DNA of 64,000 bases from Candidatus Blochmanniella pennsylvanica str. BPEN (GTDB taxonomy: Bacteria; Pseudomonadota; Gammaproteobacteria; Enterobacterales; Enterobacteriaceae): contig NC_007292.1 in assembly GCF_000011745.1 (NCBI RefSeq), forward strand, positions 186,001-250,000, read 5' to 3'. This document shows, one piece after another, positions 22,744 through 34,331 of this stretch. Below the pieces are notes generated by a model, which had not been told where the DNA came from, ran no database searches, and was given only the letters and a program-made list of their open reading frames with translations. The first letter of the stretch is position 1. Each line of letters begins with the position of its first letter. The position numbers and the translations under genes were made by a program.

Positions 22744-24564
22744 ATGATAAAAAAAACAGCACATAGCGAAATAACACCGTTAACTTCAGAACAGTTAGAT
22801 TATATTCGATCATTTTTAGTTACTTTGTCCAGTTCTCAACTGATTTGGATATCCGGATACTTATGGGGATTAGCAAGTGTTGCAGAAACTAATAAAATAA
22901 CTGATATTTCTGAAAACACTAAAATAGAAGGTGTTTGTCTTAATAAAACAATTACTTTAATATCTGCTTCTCAAACTGGAAATGCACGTCAATTAGCTGA
23001 GAAGTTACGTGATGATATTCGTGCAATTAATATGGATGTCATGTTGTTTGATGCTAGAGATTACAAATTTAAGAAAATTTCTAAAGAAAGATTATTAATT
23101 ATTATTACTTCCACTTATGGAGAGGGAGAACCTCCAGAAGAAGCAATTGCGTTATACAGGTATTTATTTTCCAATAAAGCAGTTAAAATGCCAAATACTC
23201 ATTTTGCGGTATTCAGTTTTGGAGATCGGTCATATGAATATTTTGCTAAAGCTGGAAAAGATTTTGATCATCGATTAGAGGAGCTTGGAGCGCATCGATT
23301 ATGCGATCGAGTCGACGTCGATATCGATTTTAAAGAAGAAGCTAATGTATGGAGAAAAAAGATAGTTCTTTTATTAAAAAATAAAATAATATCTACTTCT
23401 ACATTTAAGCAAAATAATAACAGTTGTAGTCTTGAACAAGTAAATAACACTGTATATAACAAAGAATGTCCATTAATTGCTTGTTTATCAACCCGATACA
23501 AAATTACTAGTCGTGATTCACTGAAAGATGTGCATCATTTAGAGATAGATATTGCTGATTCTGATTTACACTATCAACCAGGAGATGCGTTAGGAGTGTG
23601 GTATGAAAATGATCCTAATCTTATTAATGAGTTACTAGAATTATTAAGATTGAAAGGAACTGAACAAGTACGAGTTAAAGAAGAGCCAATGTCTCTTAGT
23701 GAAGCATTACAGAAACATTATGAATTAACTCATAATACTTCCGTTGTTGTAAAAAATATAGCTACTATTACTCAAGATAAAATGTTGTTGGATTTACTCT
23801 GCAATTCAGAAAAATTAAATAAATTTATTTTAACTACGCCTATTATTGCAATGATGCATCGTGTATCAATTGCAATAACTCCGCAAGAGTTATTGCAAAT
23901 ATTACGTCCTATGAAACCCCGATTTTATTCCATTTCTTCCGCTCAATCAGAGGTAGGAGATGAAATACATATTACTGTAAGCGTAGTACGTTATAAGACA
24001 AATGAACGCTTTAGAACAGGTGGTGCTAGTGGTTATTTAGTAGATCGCATAAAAGAAAATGAAAAAATACGTATTTTTATTGAACCTAATAATAATTTTA
24101 GACTACCAAAAAATTCTAATGTTCCAGTAATTATGATTGGGGCCGGAACAGGTATTGCTCCGTTTCGTGCTTTTATGCAACAAAGATCTGCAGATAGTGC
24201 ATCAGGAAAAAACTGGTTATTTTTTGGGAATTTAAGATTTATAGATGATTTTCTTTATCAAATTGAATGGCAACGTTATTTCAGAGATGGTTTATTAACC
24301 AAAATTGATACAGCTTGGTCCAGAGATCAAAATGATAAGATTTATGTACAAAACAAATTATTAAAGAATGGCGTAGAGCTTTGGTCATGGATTCAAGAAG
24401 GAGCTCATATTTATGTATGTGGCGATGCTAAACATATGGCTCAAGATGTAAATAAGGCTTTAGTTATGTTAGCATCTAAATACGGGAGTATGGGTTTAGA
24501 TAAAGCGAATGAATTTTGGCATAACATGCGGATACAACATCGTTATCAGAGAGATATTTACTAA
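22744..24564 (+). CDS. cysJ: Sulfite reductase flavoprotein alpha subunit
   Basis: Diflavin reductase that passes electrons from NADPH through FAD and FMN to CysI. It has an N-terminal FMN flavodoxin domain (from about residue 75, [12 protein letters not shown]), an FAD domain (RFYSISSAQ) and an NADPH domain ([12 protein letters not shown] and YVCGDAKHM). Length 606 residues against 599 in E. coli. The TAA stop shares its last base with the cysI ATG, so translation is coupled. Confidence 0.98.
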   Translation: MIKKTAHSEITPLTSEQLDYIRSFLVTLSSSQLIWISGYLWGLASVAETNKITDISENTKIEGVCLNKTITLISASQTGNARQLAEKLRDDIRAINMDVMLFDARDYKFKKISKERLLIIITSTYGEGEPPEEAIALYRYLFSNKAVKMPNTHFAVFSFGDRSYEYFAKAGKDFDHRLEELGAHRLCDRVDVDIDFKEEANVWRKKIVLLLKNKIISTSTFKQNNNSCSLEQVNNTVYNKECPLIACLSTRYKITSRDSLKDVHHLEIDIADSDLHYQPGDALGVWYENDPNLINELLELLRLKGTEQVRVKEEPMSLSEALQKHYELTHNTSVVVKNIATITQDKMLLDLLCNSEKLNKFILTTPIIAMMHRVSIAITPQELLQILRPMKPRFYSISSAQSEVGDEIHITVSVVRYKTNERFRTGGASGYLVDRIKENEKIRIFIEPNNNFRLPKNSNVPVIMIGAGTGIAPFRAFMQQRSADSASGKNWLFFGNLRFIDDFLYQIEWQRYFRDGLLTKIDTAWSRDQNDKIYVQNKLLKNGVELWSWIQEGAHIYVCGDAKHMAQDVNKALVMLASKYGSMGLDKANEFWHNMRIQHRYQRDIY

Positions 24565-26291
24565 TGAACAGAAAATATGATAATAACAATGATAAAAATA
24601 TACCCTTATTATCCGATAATGAGCGAATCAAAAAAGAAAGCAACTTCCTAAGAGGTACTATTGCTCAAAATTTAGACAATAACTTAACCGGTGGATTTAA
24701 TACAGAAGATGCTCAATTAATCAGATTTCATGGCATGTATCAACAGGATGATCGCGATGTACGTGTAGAACGAGCAAATCAAAAATTAGAACCACTAATT
24801 AATATGATGTTACGTTGTCGTTTACCGGGTGGCGTGATTATGCCACAACAATGGTTGGCTATCGATGATTTTTCAGAAAAATATACTTTATATGGCACAA
24901 TACGTCTTACTACTCGACAAACCTTTCAACTGCATGGTTTATTAAAACCTAACTTGAAAAATGTGCATCGTTTATTGAATAAATTGGGATTAGATTCTAT
25001 AGCTACTGCTGGAGATGTAAATCGTAATGTGATATGCACAGCTAATCCCATGGAATCAACATTACATTATCAAGTATGGGAATTGGCAAAAAGTATTTCT
25101 TCATATTTACTGCCAAAATCTAATGCATATGCAGAAATTTGGTTAGATTCAAAAAAAACAGAATCTACAGATTCTGAGCCAATTTTAAGCGCTACTTATT
25201 TACCTCGTAAATTTAAAATAGCAATTGCGATACCACCTATAAATGATGTAGATGTTCATGCTAACGATCTTAGTTTTATTGCTATCAAAAGCGAGAACAC
25301 TGACCAAATAATTGGTTTCAATGTATTAGTAGGCGGAGGATTAGCAATGACTTACGGAGATATTACCACATATCCTCGTAAAGCTAGCGCATTCGGATAT
25401 ATTTCTACAAAAGATGTTTTAAAAATTGCAGAAACAGTAGTTACAGTACAAAGAGATTGGGGAAATAGATCTGACCGTAGACATGCTAAAACAAAGTATA
25501 CTTTGACGCGCGTTGGAGTGACAACATTTAAATCAGAAGTTGAACGTCGTTCTGGAGTACAATTTCATCCAATTCGTCCTTATGTATTTACGGATAGAGG
25601 AGATCGATTTGGATGGGTGCAGGGTATTGATGATTATTGGCATCTTACTTTATTTATAGAAAACGGAAGAATATCAAATAATGATCCCCATAAGCTCTTA
25701 AAACGTGGGATTGCAGAAGTTGCGCAAATACATTCAGGTTCTTTTAGATTGACTGCAAATCAAAATTTAATTATTTCTGGAGTATCTAAGGACAATAAAT
25801 TAATGATTGAAAGTACATTGAGAAAATATGGTGTAATCAATGATGATATTACCCCGCAACGAAAAGCATCTATGGCATGTGTAGCGTTTCCTACTTGTCC
25901 ATTAGCGATGGCAGAAGCAGAACGATTTTTACCAAAATTTGTTACTAAAATAGAGCATATCATGTCTAAATATAGATTGGAAAAAGATGCTATTATTTTA
26001 CGAGTAACAGGTTGCCCTAACAGTTGTGCTCGCGCGATGTTATCAGAAATTGGATTAACAGGAAGATCAATTGGGCGTTATAATCTTTATTTAGGAGGTA
26101 ATAATATCGGTACGCGTATTCCTCGATTGTACAAAGAAAATATTACGGAAAATGATATTTTAAATATTCTTGATACGACTATTAGTCGTTGGGCACAAGA
26201 GAGAAATAGTCAAGAATCTTATGGAGATTATGTAGTAAGATCTGGGATAGTTAATGCTGTTATAAATTCTGAAAAAGATTTTTATGAATAA
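24564..26291 (+). CDS. cysI: Sulfite reductase hemoprotein beta subunit
   Basis: Reduces sulfite to sulfide in six electrons at a sirohaem-[4Fe-4S] centre. The four cluster cysteines are intact at 439, 445, 484 and 488 (MACVAFPTC and GCPNSCA), each shifted by five from E. coli numbering in a 575-residue chain against 570. It overlaps cysJ by one base and cysH by eight. Its sirohaem comes from CysG encoded just downstream. Confidence 0.98.
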   Translation: MNRKYDNNNDKNIPLLSDNERIKKESNFLRGTIAQNLDNNLTGGFNTEDAQLIRFHGMYQQDDRDVRVERANQKLEPLINMMLRCRLPGGVIMPQQWLAIDDFSEKYTLYGTIRLTTRQTFQLHGLLKPNLKNVHRLLNKLGLDSIATAGDVNRNVICTANPMESTLHYQVWELAKSISSYLLPKSNAYAEIWLDSKKTESTDSEPILSATYLPRKFKIAIAIPPINDVDVHANDLSFIAIKSENTDQIIGFNVLVGGGLAMTYGDITTYPRKASAFGYISTKDVLKIAETVVTVQRDWGNRSDRRHAKTKYTLTRVGVTTFKSEVERRSGVQFHPIRPYVFTDRGDRFGWVQGIDDYWHLTLFIENGRISNNDPHKLLKRGIAEVAQIHSGSFRLTANQNLIISGVSKDNKLMIESTLRKYGVINDDITPQRKASMACVAFPTCPLAMAEAERFLPKFVTKIEHIMSKYRLEKDAIILRVTGCPNSCARAMLSEIGLTGRSIGRYNLYLGGNNIGTRIPRLYKENITENDILNILDTTISRWAQERNSQESYGDYVVRSGIVNAVINSEKDFYE

Positions 26292-27045
26292 ACTATTAAA
26301 TGTTATTAATCATTGCTGGACTGTTACAGAATTCAATTCATTAGACATTAATGAACAAAAATTGGTTTTAGTTAAAATAAATCGATATTTGGAATCTTTA
26401 AATACGGTAGATAGGTTCAAATGGGCTATAGAATATTTACCTAAGCAAGCAATATTGTCTTCGAGTTTTGGTATTCAATCATCAGTCAGTTTACATTTAA
26501 CCACTCATTATTATCCTAACATTCCGATTATTTTAATTGATACTGGTTATTTATTTCCAGAAACATATCGATTTATTGATCGATTGACAGAAAAAATGCA
26601 ATTAAATTTACATATATTTTCTCCGAATCAATCTGCAGCATGGCAAGAAGCACGATATGGTAAATTATGGACACAGGGTATAAAAGGGATCCAAAAATAC
26701 AATGCTATTAACAAAGTTGAACCCATGCATCGTGCTCTAAGAACGCTGAAAGTGGAAACATGGTTTGCAGGCTTAAGAAGAAATCAGTCAGATAGCCGTA
26801 AAAAATTGCCAATCATAACCATTCAAAATGGAATTTTTAAATTCTTACCTATCGTTGATTGGAATTCTCTTCAGATTCATAGGTACATTGAAAAACATTC
26901 TTTGGAATATCATCCATTGTGGCAACAAGGTTATGTATCAATAGGAGATGTGCATACTAGCAGAAAATGGGAACCTGGTATGAAAGAAGAAGACACACGT
27001 TTTTTTGGGTTACAACGTGAATGTGGTTTACATATTATTGAGTGA
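26284..27045 (+). CDS. cysH: Phosphoadenosine phosphosulfate reductase
   Basis: Thioredoxin-dependent reduction of PAPS to sulfite. It shows the SSSFGIQS nucleotide-binding loop near residue 59 and the catalytic Cys247 in the C-terminal ECGLH motif. It lacks the extra Cys pairs of the Fe-S APS-reductase type, so it should use PAPS and need CysC. Length 253 residues against 244 in E. coli. The start codon lies within the last codons of cysI, making cysJIH one coupled operon. Confidence 0.97.
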   Translation: MNKLLNVINHCWTVTEFNSLDINEQKLVLVKINRYLESLNTVDRFKWAIEYLPKQAILSSSFGIQSSVSLHLTTHYYPNIPIILIDTGYLFPETYRFIDRLTEKMQLNLHIFSPNQSAAWQEARYGKLWTQGIKGIQKYNAINKVEPMHRALRTLKVETWFAGLRRNQSDSRKKLPIITIQNGIFKFLPIVDWNSLQIHRYIEKHSLEYHPLWQQGYVSIGDVHTSRKWEPGMKEEDTRFFGLQRECGLHIIE

Positions 27046-27094
27046 ATTCATTATTTATATGAAATATTTATGTGATAATACTTTATTTGCATTA

Positions 27095-27128
27095 GTACAG
27101 TATCCTGTACTTCAGGACAGTATCCTGA
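27095..27128. terminator. Twin hairpins after cysH
   Basis: Two adjacent hairpins, GTACAG-TATC-CTGTAC (27095-27110) and TCAGGA-CAGTA-TCCTGA (27112-27128), share an 11-base direct repeat ACAGTATCCTG with a 20-base period. They lie 50 bases after the cysH stop and 200 bases before cysG. They could mark the end of cysJIH or a regulator site; no T-tract follows. Confidence 0.4.
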
Positions 27129-27325
27129 TTGATAGCATGTATTCTTAATTTTAGTCATTATTAAAATATCTTAAATGTATGTTTATAATTGTAGAGAATA
27201 AAATTTAAAAAATAAAAAATATGAACTATTATTCATTAATTATAATTTTGTGATTGTATAATCATATTTAATGTACATTAAAAACTTTTAATATTTTATT
27301 ATTACTTAAGCATCAACGTAATACC

Positions 27326-28750
27326 GTGGAATATTTACCGATATTTATTGATCTCAAAAATAGGCCAGTGTTAGTAGTTGGGGGAGGTGCTGTTGCTGCA
27401 CGAAAAATACACATGCTACAAAGGGCCACTATTACAATAGTGGCCCCCGCCCTTTGTACAGAATTAAAAAAAGTTTTAATTAAACAAAATATCAGTTGGA
27501 TTAGTAAAAATTTTCAACCTATTATGTTAAATAAAGTAATTTTAGTGATTGTAGCAACCAATGATTCTAAATTAAATACTTTTATATACCAAAATGCTGA
27601 AAAACACAATATATTGATAAATACTGTGGATGACAAAAATAAATGTTCATTTATTTTCCCTGCTATTATTGATCGTAATCCTGTTTTAATAGGAATTTCT
27701 TCTTGCGGAAAAGCGCCTATTTTAGTACGTATTTTACGTGAAAAACTTGAATTGTTATTACCAAAGTCTCTGGGATTTGTAGCAAAATTGGCGGGAGCAT
27801 GGCGTAATAAAGTAAAACAGCATATCGTAGATACAGTACTTAGGCGTCAGTTTTGGGAGAAAATATTTTATAATGGACACGTTGTTACCTTAATGGAAAA
27901 AGGTCGCCCTAAAGAAGCCAATAAAGTTTTAAACTATGCGCTTAACAATTCTGTAAAAAATAAGAATAATAAAACAGGTCATGTCACGTTAGTAGGAGCG
28001 GGGCCCGGAGATATAGGATTGTTAACTATCAGAGGATTGCAAGTAATACAACAAGCAGATATCATCCTATATGATTATTTAGTAAATTCAGATATTTTAG
28101 ATTTAGCCCGGCGCGATGCTGATAAAATTTGTGTTGGAAAACATGTTGGGAATCATTCAATTTCTCAAAAAAAACTCAATCAATTTATAGTACAATTAGC
28201 GCAAAAAGGAAATAAAGTCGTTAGACTGAAAGGAGGAGATCCATTTATTTTTGGACGGGGCGGAGAGGAATTACAAGCAATATCGGAGGCAGGTATTGCT
28301 TTTCAAGTAGTTCCTGGTATTACAGCAGGAATCGGAGTTGCGGCTTATTCTGGTATTCCTTTAACTCATAGAAAATATGCTCATAGTGTTGTTTTTATTA
28401 CAGGACATAATACAAATGGCGATAATCAATTTAATTGGAACAGTTTATCGAACAACCAACAGACATTAGTCATTTACATGGGTAAGATTAATGCTATAAG
28501 TATTAGGAATAATCTAATCATTCATGGAAGAAATATGCATACGCCCGTAGCCGTAATTAGTCGAGGGACATATCAAGATCAAAAAATTTTAATTGGGACC
28601 TTAATTGAATTAGAAAAATTGACACAAATGGCTGATCATCCCGCTTTGTTAGTTATTGGCGATGTCGTGTCATTGCATAGTAAAATTAATTGGTTTGGTC
28701 AAAAAGCATTGCATTATTATCTTATTAATTCAATTATTAATTTGATATAA
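27326..28750 (+). CDS. cysG: Siroheme synthase, multifunctional
   Basis: Makes sirohaem from uroporphyrinogen III for CysI. The N-terminal NAD-binding dehydrogenase/ferrochelatase part carries [13 protein letters not shown]. The C-terminal SAM methyltransferase part starts near residue 218 with [15 protein letters not shown] and has [10 protein letters not shown]. Length 474 residues against 457 in E. coli. The GTG at 27326 is chosen because the next residues (EYLPIF) align with the known N-terminus (DHLPIF). In E. coli cysG lies with nir genes; its place here between cysH and cysD matches the sulfate role, as in some other Enterobacterales. Confidence 0.96.
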   Translation: MEYLPIFIDLKNRPVLVVGGGAVAARKIHMLQRATITIVAPALCTELKKVLIKQNISWISKNFQPIMLNKVILVIVATNDSKLNTFIYQNAEKHNILINTVDDKNKCSFIFPAIIDRNPVLIGISSCGKAPILVRILREKLELLLPKSLGFVAKLAGAWRNKVKQHIVDTVLRRQFWEKIFYNGHVVTLMEKGRPKEANKVLNYALNNSVKNKNNKTGHVTLVGAGPGDIGLLTIRGLQVIQQADIILYDYLVNSDILDLARRDADKICVGKHVGNHSISQKKLNQFIVQLAQKGNKVVRLKGGDPFIFGRGGEELQAISEAGIAFQVVPGITAGIGVAAYSGIPLTHRKYAHSVVFITGHNTNGDNQFNWNSLSNNQQTLVIYMGKINAISIRNNLIIHGRNMHTPVAVISRGTYQDQKILIGTLIELEKLTQMADHPALLVIGDVVSLHSKINWFGQKALHYYLINSIINLI

Positions 28751-28766
28751 GTTAAAAGGACAATGT

Positions 28767-29681
28767 ATGATCCACAATAGAAAGCATATTACTTATTTTC
28801 ATAGATTAGAGTCAGAAAGTATCTATATTATTCGTGAAGTAGTTGCTGAGTTTCAAAAACCAGTCATGCTATATTCTATAGGTAAGGATTCTTCAGTAAT
28901 GTTACATTTAGCTCGAAAGGCATTTTATCCGAGCGCATTACCTTTCCCTTTATTACATATAGATACTGGTTGGAAATTTCATGAAATGTATGTATTTCGA
29001 GACAATACCGCTAAATCTTATGATTTAGAGTTATTAGTGCATAAAAATCCAGAAGGAATATCTATGGGAATCAACCCATTTATTCATGGTAGCGCTAAAC
29101 ATACAGATATTATGAAAACAGAAGGATTGAAACAAGCATTACATCAATATAGTTTTGATGCAGCTTTCGGAGGCGCTCGCCGTGATGAAGAAAAAGTTAG
29201 GTCTAAAGAACGGATTTATTCGTTTCGAGATAAATTTCATTGTTGGGATCCTAGAAAACAACGTCCGGAATTATGGCATAATTATAATAGCAAAATTAAT
29301 AAAGGAGAAAGTATTCGTGTATTTCCTTTATCCAATTGGACAGAATTAGATATTTGGCAGTATATTTTTTTTGAAAAAATTGATATAGTATCATTATATT
29401 TAGCTAAAAATCGCCCTGTGATTCGTAGGAATGGTAATTTGATTATGGTGGATGACGATCGAATCAATCTTACATCTGAAGAAGTTGTAGAAACACGTAT
29501 GGTACGATTTCGTACGTTGGGATGTTGGCCATTAACCGGAGCGATTGAATCTCGAGCAGAGACATTACCTGCAATAATTGAGGAAATGTTAATATCTAAG
29601 AAAAGTGAGCGCCAAGGTCGAATCATTGATTTTGATCAATCTGGATCTATGGAAAGTAAAAAACGTCAAGGTTATTTCTAA
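28767..29681 (+). CDS. cysD: Sulfate adenylyltransferase subunit 2
   Basis: Forms adenylyl sulfate from ATP and sulfate together with CysN. The PP-loop motif [13 protein letters not shown] is near residue 37. The [16 protein letters not shown] region and the C-terminal [10 protein letters not shown] tail are conserved. Length 304 residues against 302 in E. coli. It starts 16 bases after cysG with an AAAGGA Shine-Dalgarno, and cysN starts 9 bases after it. Confidence 0.98.
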   Translation: MIHNRKHITYFHRLESESIYIIREVVAEFQKPVMLYSIGKDSSVMLHLARKAFYPSALPFPLLHIDTGWKFHEMYVFRDNTAKSYDLELLVHKNPEGISMGINPFIHGSAKHTDIMKTEGLKQALHQYSFDAAFGGARRDEEKVRSKERIYSFRDKFHCWDPRKQRPELWHNYNSKINKGESIRVFPLSNWTELDIWQYIFFEKIDIVSLYLAKNRPVIRRNGNLIMVDDDRINLTSEEVVETRMVRFRTLGCWPLTGAIESRAETLPAIIEEMLISKKSERQGRIIDFDQSGSMESKKRQGYF

Positions 29682-29690
29682 AGGATCATT

Positions 29691-31121
29691 ATGATTAACA
29701 CCATAGAGCAGGAAATTATCAATCATGGAGGAATTGAAAATTATCTATATGCGCAACAACATAAAACGTTGTTGCGCTTTCTTACATGTGGTAGCGTAGA
29801 CGATGGTAAAAGTACCTTGATAGGACGGTTGTTGCATGATTCTTATCAAATTTATGATGATCAGTTATCTATTCTTTATACGGATAGCAAAAAAATTGGT
29901 ACTCAAAAAAATAAATTAGACTTAGCTTTGCTGGTAGATGGATTACAATCGGAACGCGCACAAGGTATTACTATAGATGTTGCTTATCGCTATTTTTTTA
30001 CTAAAAAACGTAAATTTATCATTGCTGATACTCCAGGGCATATAGAATATACAAAAAATATGGTTACTGGTGCTTCTACTAGCGAATTGGCTATTTTATT
30101 AGTTGATGCTCGTAAAGGAATACAGAGCCAAACTAAAAGACATTGGTTTATCACTGTACTTCTAGGTATTCAGTATATTATAGTGGCAATTAATAAAATG
30201 GATTTAATAAATTATAACCAAAAAATATTTCAAAAAATTAGTAAAGAATATTTAGAATTTACTAAGAAACATTTACCGACTGAGATACATACAACATTTA
30301 TTCCAATATCCGCTGTAGACGGAGATAATGTTACGACATTATCAACAAATATGAAGTGGTACAAAGGACCTACATTGTTGGAAATGCTAGAAAATATCCA
30401 GATTAATGATTCCTTACACTTCGATCAACAAGAATTACGCTTTCCAGTACAGTATGTAATTCGTCATAATTTAGATTGCAGAGGTTATGTTGGCACTATT
30501 GCTTCAGGTAGTATGCATGTTGGACAACGTATTAATATTTTTCCTTCAAATACTACTTCTACTATTAAACGTATTATTAAATTTCATGAGGATCAAACAC
30601 ATGCTGGGGCTAGAGAGGCAATTGCTATAACTTTGGAAGATGATCTTGACGTTAGTCGTGGAGATATGATAATTGATTCTCATGCTACTATTACACCAGT
30701 TCAGAATGCGTTGGTAGATGTGGTATGGATGAAAAAAGAAGCATTAAAAAAAAATCAATATTTTAATGTCAAGATTGCTACTAAAGTTGTAAGAGCGCAG
30801 GTAAAAAATATAGAATACCAAATAGATATTAATACCTTGCAATTTCAAAAGACAAACACAATTTCACTCAATGGAATTGGACTAGCAAGGTTGTTATTCG
30901 ATGAGCCACTGATACTAGATCAATATTCTCATTACCCCACAACTGGTAGTATGATATTTATTGATTTATTAACCAATGAAACTGTAGGAGCTGGAATGGT
31001 TCGTACTCCTATCGCGCCTCATAAGTTTAAGTATACTAAAAATTATAGTGAATTTGAATTGGCATTACATGAATTTATTCGTTTTCATTTTCCTCATTGG
31101 AAAATCCCAGACTTATCATGA
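29691..31121 (+). CDS. cysN: Sulfate adenylyltransferase subunit 1 (GTPase)
   Basis: Elongation-factor-like GTPase that couples GTP hydrolysis to sulfate activation by CysD. G1 is GSVDDGKST (near residue 34), G3 is DTPGH and G4 is NKMD, followed by two beta-barrel domains. Length 476 residues against 475 in E. coli. It has no fused kinase domain; APS kinase is the separate cysC just downstream. Confidence 0.98.
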   Translation: MINTIEQEIINHGGIENYLYAQQHKTLLRFLTCGSVDDGKSTLIGRLLHDSYQIYDDQLSILYTDSKKIGTQKNKLDLALLVDGLQSERAQGITIDVAYRYFFTKKRKFIIADTPGHIEYTKNMVTGASTSELAILLVDARKGIQSQTKRHWFITVLLGIQYIIVAINKMDLINYNQKIFQKISKEYLEFTKKHLPTEIHTTFIPISAVDGDNVTTLSTNMKWYKGPTLLEMLENIQINDSLHFDQQELRFPVQYVIRHNLDCRGYVGTIASGSMHVGQRINIFPSNTTSTIKRIIKFHEDQTHAGAREAIAITLEDDLDVSRGDMIIDSHATITPVQNALVDVVWMKKEALKKNQYFNVKIATKVVRAQVKNIEYQIDINTLQFQKTNTISLNGIGLARLLFDEPLILDQYSHYPTTGSMIFIDLLTNETVGAGMVRTPIAPHKFKYTKNYSEFELALHEFIRFHFPHWKIPDLS

Positions 31122-31134
31122 TGATAATTATATT

Positions 31135-31770
31135 ATGATTCATAAAAATATCAATTGTATATCTAACAAAAATATTTTTTGGAACACTTGTTATATAACA
31201 CAACAAGATCGTGAGCTTTTACATAAACATCGAGCTATATTATTATGGTTTACAGGACTATCAGGATCTGGTAAGTCAATTTTAGCTAATGTTTTAGAAA
31301 CAAAATTACATCATAGAAATATCAGCACATATATGTTGGATGGAGATAATGTCCGCCATGGATTGTGTCAAGATTTAGGATTTAGTGATCATGATCGACA
31401 TGAAAATATACGTCGAGTAGGGGAAGCAGCGCGATTGATGGTTGATGCTGGCGTAGTAGTATTAGCTACTTTTATTTCTCCTTATCATCGTGAGCGTCAA
31501 ATGGTACGTAATATGTTTCCCGTCAATCATTTTATTGAAATATTTGTTGACACACCCTGTCATGTGTGTGAACAACGCGATTCAAAAGGTTTGTATAAAA
31601 GAGCTAGATTAGGTGAAATAGAAAATTTTACTGGTATAAGTTCTCCTTATGAACGACCAAAACAACCAGATATACATTTAGATGGTCAAAAATCGATCAC
31701 AGAGTTAATCAATCAAATATTGCGATCATCGTGTATTGAGCATTTGTCTAAAATAGACTTATCTATCTAA
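31135..31770 (+). CDS. cysC: Adenylyl-sulfate kinase
   Basis: Phosphorylates APS to PAPS, the substrate of CysH. The P-loop is GLSGSGKS; the [20 protein letters not shown] and [20 protein letters not shown] motifs are standard. The frame is open from an ATG at 31048 inside cysN, but the E. coli alignment (IxH...TPQQR against MIHKN...TQQDR) places the start at 31135, giving 211 residues. Last gene of cysDNC; a strong hairpin follows at 31850-31889. Confidence 0.95.
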   Translation: MIHKNINCISNKNIFWNTCYITQQDRELLHKHRAILLWFTGLSGSGKSILANVLETKLHHRNISTYMLDGDNVRHGLCQDLGFSDHDRHENIRRVGEAARLMVDAGVVVLATFISPYHRERQMVRNMFPVNHFIEIFVDTPCHVCEQRDSKGLYKRARLGEIENFTGISSPYERPKQPDIHLDGQKSITELINQILRSSCIEHLSKIDLSI

Positions 31771-32139
31771 TATAGATGTAATATAAATTTATATACTTAA
31801 TAATTTGTATGATTAATCATATTCTATGATGATTAGATGCTATCTTTAGTAAAAATTATTTTGTTTTAATAGAAACAAAATAATTTTTATATTTATAATT
31901 AAAATAAATCTTTTAAAAAAGAAATACTCTTTTATAATAAAATCATCATAAATTATGCTGATTTTTAAATCGGTTATTCTAACATGTATTATAAGTTTAT
32001 ATCAATAACTACAATTATATATTTAATGACCATAAGTTACCTATTTAATAGATATTTATTCATTATCAGTAACAGCGAGTTGGGTATATGGTGAATATAA
32101 TCGATTAATTAATGTAAAATATAATGAATTAGCGTAAAA
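31771..32139. other. Spacer, cysC to ftsB
   Basis: Contains the cysDNC terminator hairpin and otherwise AT-rich DNA that must carry the ftsB promoter. E. coli has ygbE here; no trace is visible. Confidence 0.6.
31850..31889 (+). terminator. Terminator hairpin of cysDNC
   Basis: Perfect 17-base arms (31850-31866 and 31873-31889) around a TAATAG loop. The descending arm ends in a run of five T. It lies 80 bases after the cysC stop and is a good candidate for an intrinsic terminator of the cysG-cysDNC transcript. Confidence 0.65.
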
Positions 32140-32415
32140 ATGAATAAGTTAAATTGTATATTGGTGGCATTGTTGGCTTGGTTACAATATTCACTTTGGT
32201 TAGGAAAAAATGGTATTTGTGATTTAATAAATATCCATAATACAATTATATTATATAAAAATATTAATAATATTGATCAACTAAAGGTTCGTAATAATCA
32301 ATTATTATATGAAATTTATGATTTACTTCATGGATATGAAGCAATTGAAGAACGATCAAGATATGACCTTGGTATGATTAAACACGGTGAAACTTTTTAT
32401 CTAATAACATTGTAA
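32140..32415 (+). CDS. ftsB: Cell division protein FtsB
   Basis: Bitopic divisome protein that forms a complex with FtsL and FtsQ. One N-terminal membrane helix (about 3-20) includes LAWLQYSLW, followed by GKNGI, a periplasmic coiled coil (about 28-58) and the conserved GETFY near the end. At 91 residues it stops soon after GETFY, lacking the disordered tail of the 103-residue E. coli protein. Followed after 50-70 bases by ispD, as in E. coli. Confidence 0.95.
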   Translation: MNKLNCILVALLAWLQYSLWLGKNGICDLINIHNTIILYKNINNIDQLKVRNNQLLYEIYDLLHGYEAIEERSRYDLGMIKHGETFYLITL

Positions 32416-32486
32416 CAGCAATATTAATTAAATAAAAGTCAACGATGGTTTAATTATTTTGATATATGTGGGTGTTTATACTAAAT

Positions 32487-33194
32487 ATGTTGAAAAAAAA
32501 AATTCCATACATTACTGCTATCCTTCCAGCAGCAGGCACTGGGAAACGCATGAAAAGTTTATTGCCGAAACAATACTGCACCATAGGTGATAAAACTTTG
32601 ATTGAACATTCCATGAACGCCTTGTTATGTCAATCCTGCATTCGTCATTGCATCGTAGTAATTAATGCGCGTGATCATTGGTTTCGTCAATTATCTATTT
32701 CTTACGATCCTCGAGTTAGTGTAGTTGTTGGAGGACACACTCGAGCTGATTCAGTTATGGCTGGATTGCAGCATGTAAAAAAATCAGTTTGGGTTATTGT
32801 GCATGACGCGGTGCGTCCTTGTTTACATCATGAAGATTTATTACGGCTTTTTGAGATCACAAAATTTTCTCAAGTAGGTGGAATTTTAGCAATACCAATT
32901 TGTAATACTATTAAACGAACTTACTGTGGGACTAATTTTATAAGATATACTGTAAATCGTGAAAATTTATGGCATGCTTTAACTCCACAGTTGTTTAATT
33001 ATGATCTTTTAAAATATTGTCTTAAAAAAGCTTTAAAAAATAGAGTAACTGTTACTGATGAAGCATCAGCTCTAGAATATTGTGGGTATAAATCCATTGT
33101 GATACACGGTCGTTCTGATAATATAAAAGTTACTCATCAAAATGATTTAAAATTAGCTAACTTTTATTTATCTAAATTATATAAAAAAACTTAA
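32487..33194 (+). CDS. ispD: 2-C-methyl-D-erythritol 4-phosphate cytidylyltransferase
   Basis: Third step of the non-mevalonate isoprenoid pathway: CTP plus methylerythritol phosphate gives CDP-ME. The CTP-binding motif is PAAGTGKRM with PKQY downstream; VHDAVRP and TDEAS are conserved. The ATG at 32487 (235 residues) matches the E. coli N-terminus in distance to PAAG; an in-frame ATG at 32466 would add seven residues. Neither has a clear Shine-Dalgarno. ispF follows after 14 bases. Confidence 0.95.
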
Positions 33195-33208
33195 CAAGGA
33201 TTGTAAGC

Positions 33209-33682
33209 ATGTTACGTATTGGTTATGGGTTTGATGTGCACCAATTTGGAGGATGTCGACCGCTTACCATTGGGGGCGTGAGTATTCCCTGTATGAAAGG
33301 AATTAAAGCGCATTCTGATGGCGACGTGATGATGCATTCACTAATCGATGCTTTATTGGGAGCTGCCTGTTGTGGTGATATTGGGTCGATGTTTCCGGAT
33401 ACTGATGCTAAATATAATAATATAGATAGTCGAAAATTGTTACGAATTGCCTGGGAAAAAATTACCATGCAAGGATTCTTATTAGAAAATATAGATATTA
33501 CTGTAATCCTACAAATCCCAAAGATAAACACATATATTTATCAGATGAAACATCATTTATCTCAAGATTTAAATTGTTCAGTAACTAGTATTAATATAAA
33601 AGCTACTACAACTGACACACTGGGATATATCGGCCGATCTGAGGGTATTGCGTGTATAGCAGTCGTGTTATTAACACGTTAA
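33209..33682 (+). CDS. ispF: 2-C-methyl-D-erythritol 2,4-cyclodiphosphate synthase
   Basis: Cyclises CDP-ME 2-phosphate with release of CMP. The zinc ligands are Asp and His in GFDVHQF (residues 6-12) and His in [11 protein letters not shown]; the C-terminal [15 protein letters not shown] motif is present. Length 157 residues against 159 in E. coli. An AAGGA Shine-Dalgarno precedes the ATG. Co-transcribed with ispD. Confidence 0.97.
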
Positions 33683-34331
33683 ACATTTATTAAAATAATA
33701 AAATACGTATATTTCTATTTCATAGTTCACATATAAATCTATCAATACGATAGATTTATCTAAGAATTATTTTAATTATTATTACGGTTATAATGATGTG
33801 TAACTAATTCTAGATAAATTGATACACAAAATATATGCGATATTCTGATATTTATTATCTATTAGTAAATTACTACAACCAGTATTATCAGATTCTATAT
33901 AAAGAAAGGATGTATATTATCGTGTGACATTTATATGTGATATGTATATTGAATATAAATATTATGATTTATAAAAAATATGAAATTATTCTTATTTTAT
34001 AAGATACTTATTTATTTTTAATATATACTATATGCCAGTGATTTTTTTATAAAACAAAAATATTTAGATATTAAAAATATATAATAACGATTCTAAAAAA
34101 AATATTAAAAATAATTTTATTGTTGTATGCAACAAGTAAGTATTATATACTGATTATCAATACGTAGCATTGGGATGTATGTTAGATTTATGAATTGTTT
34201 ATTTGATTATATTAAATATATTTAATATCAATGTCGAATGCATATGTATCATTCATATATTGTATGATTCTTAAACAAATAAATTATCAATAGAAAATAA
34301 GCAGGGAGCAGAGGAGTTTAGCACATCTATT
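33683..34331. other. Spacer, ispF to nlpD
   Basis: E. coli has truD, surE and pcm in this interval; no remnant can be read. The only clear structure is the hairpin at 33733-33759. Confidence 0.6.
33733..33759 (+). terminator. Hairpin after ispF
   Basis: Perfect 11-base arms ATAAATCTATC and GATAGATTTAT around AATAC, 50 bases beyond ispF. No strong T-tract follows, so it is a likely 3'-end structure rather than a textbook terminator. Confidence 0.45.
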
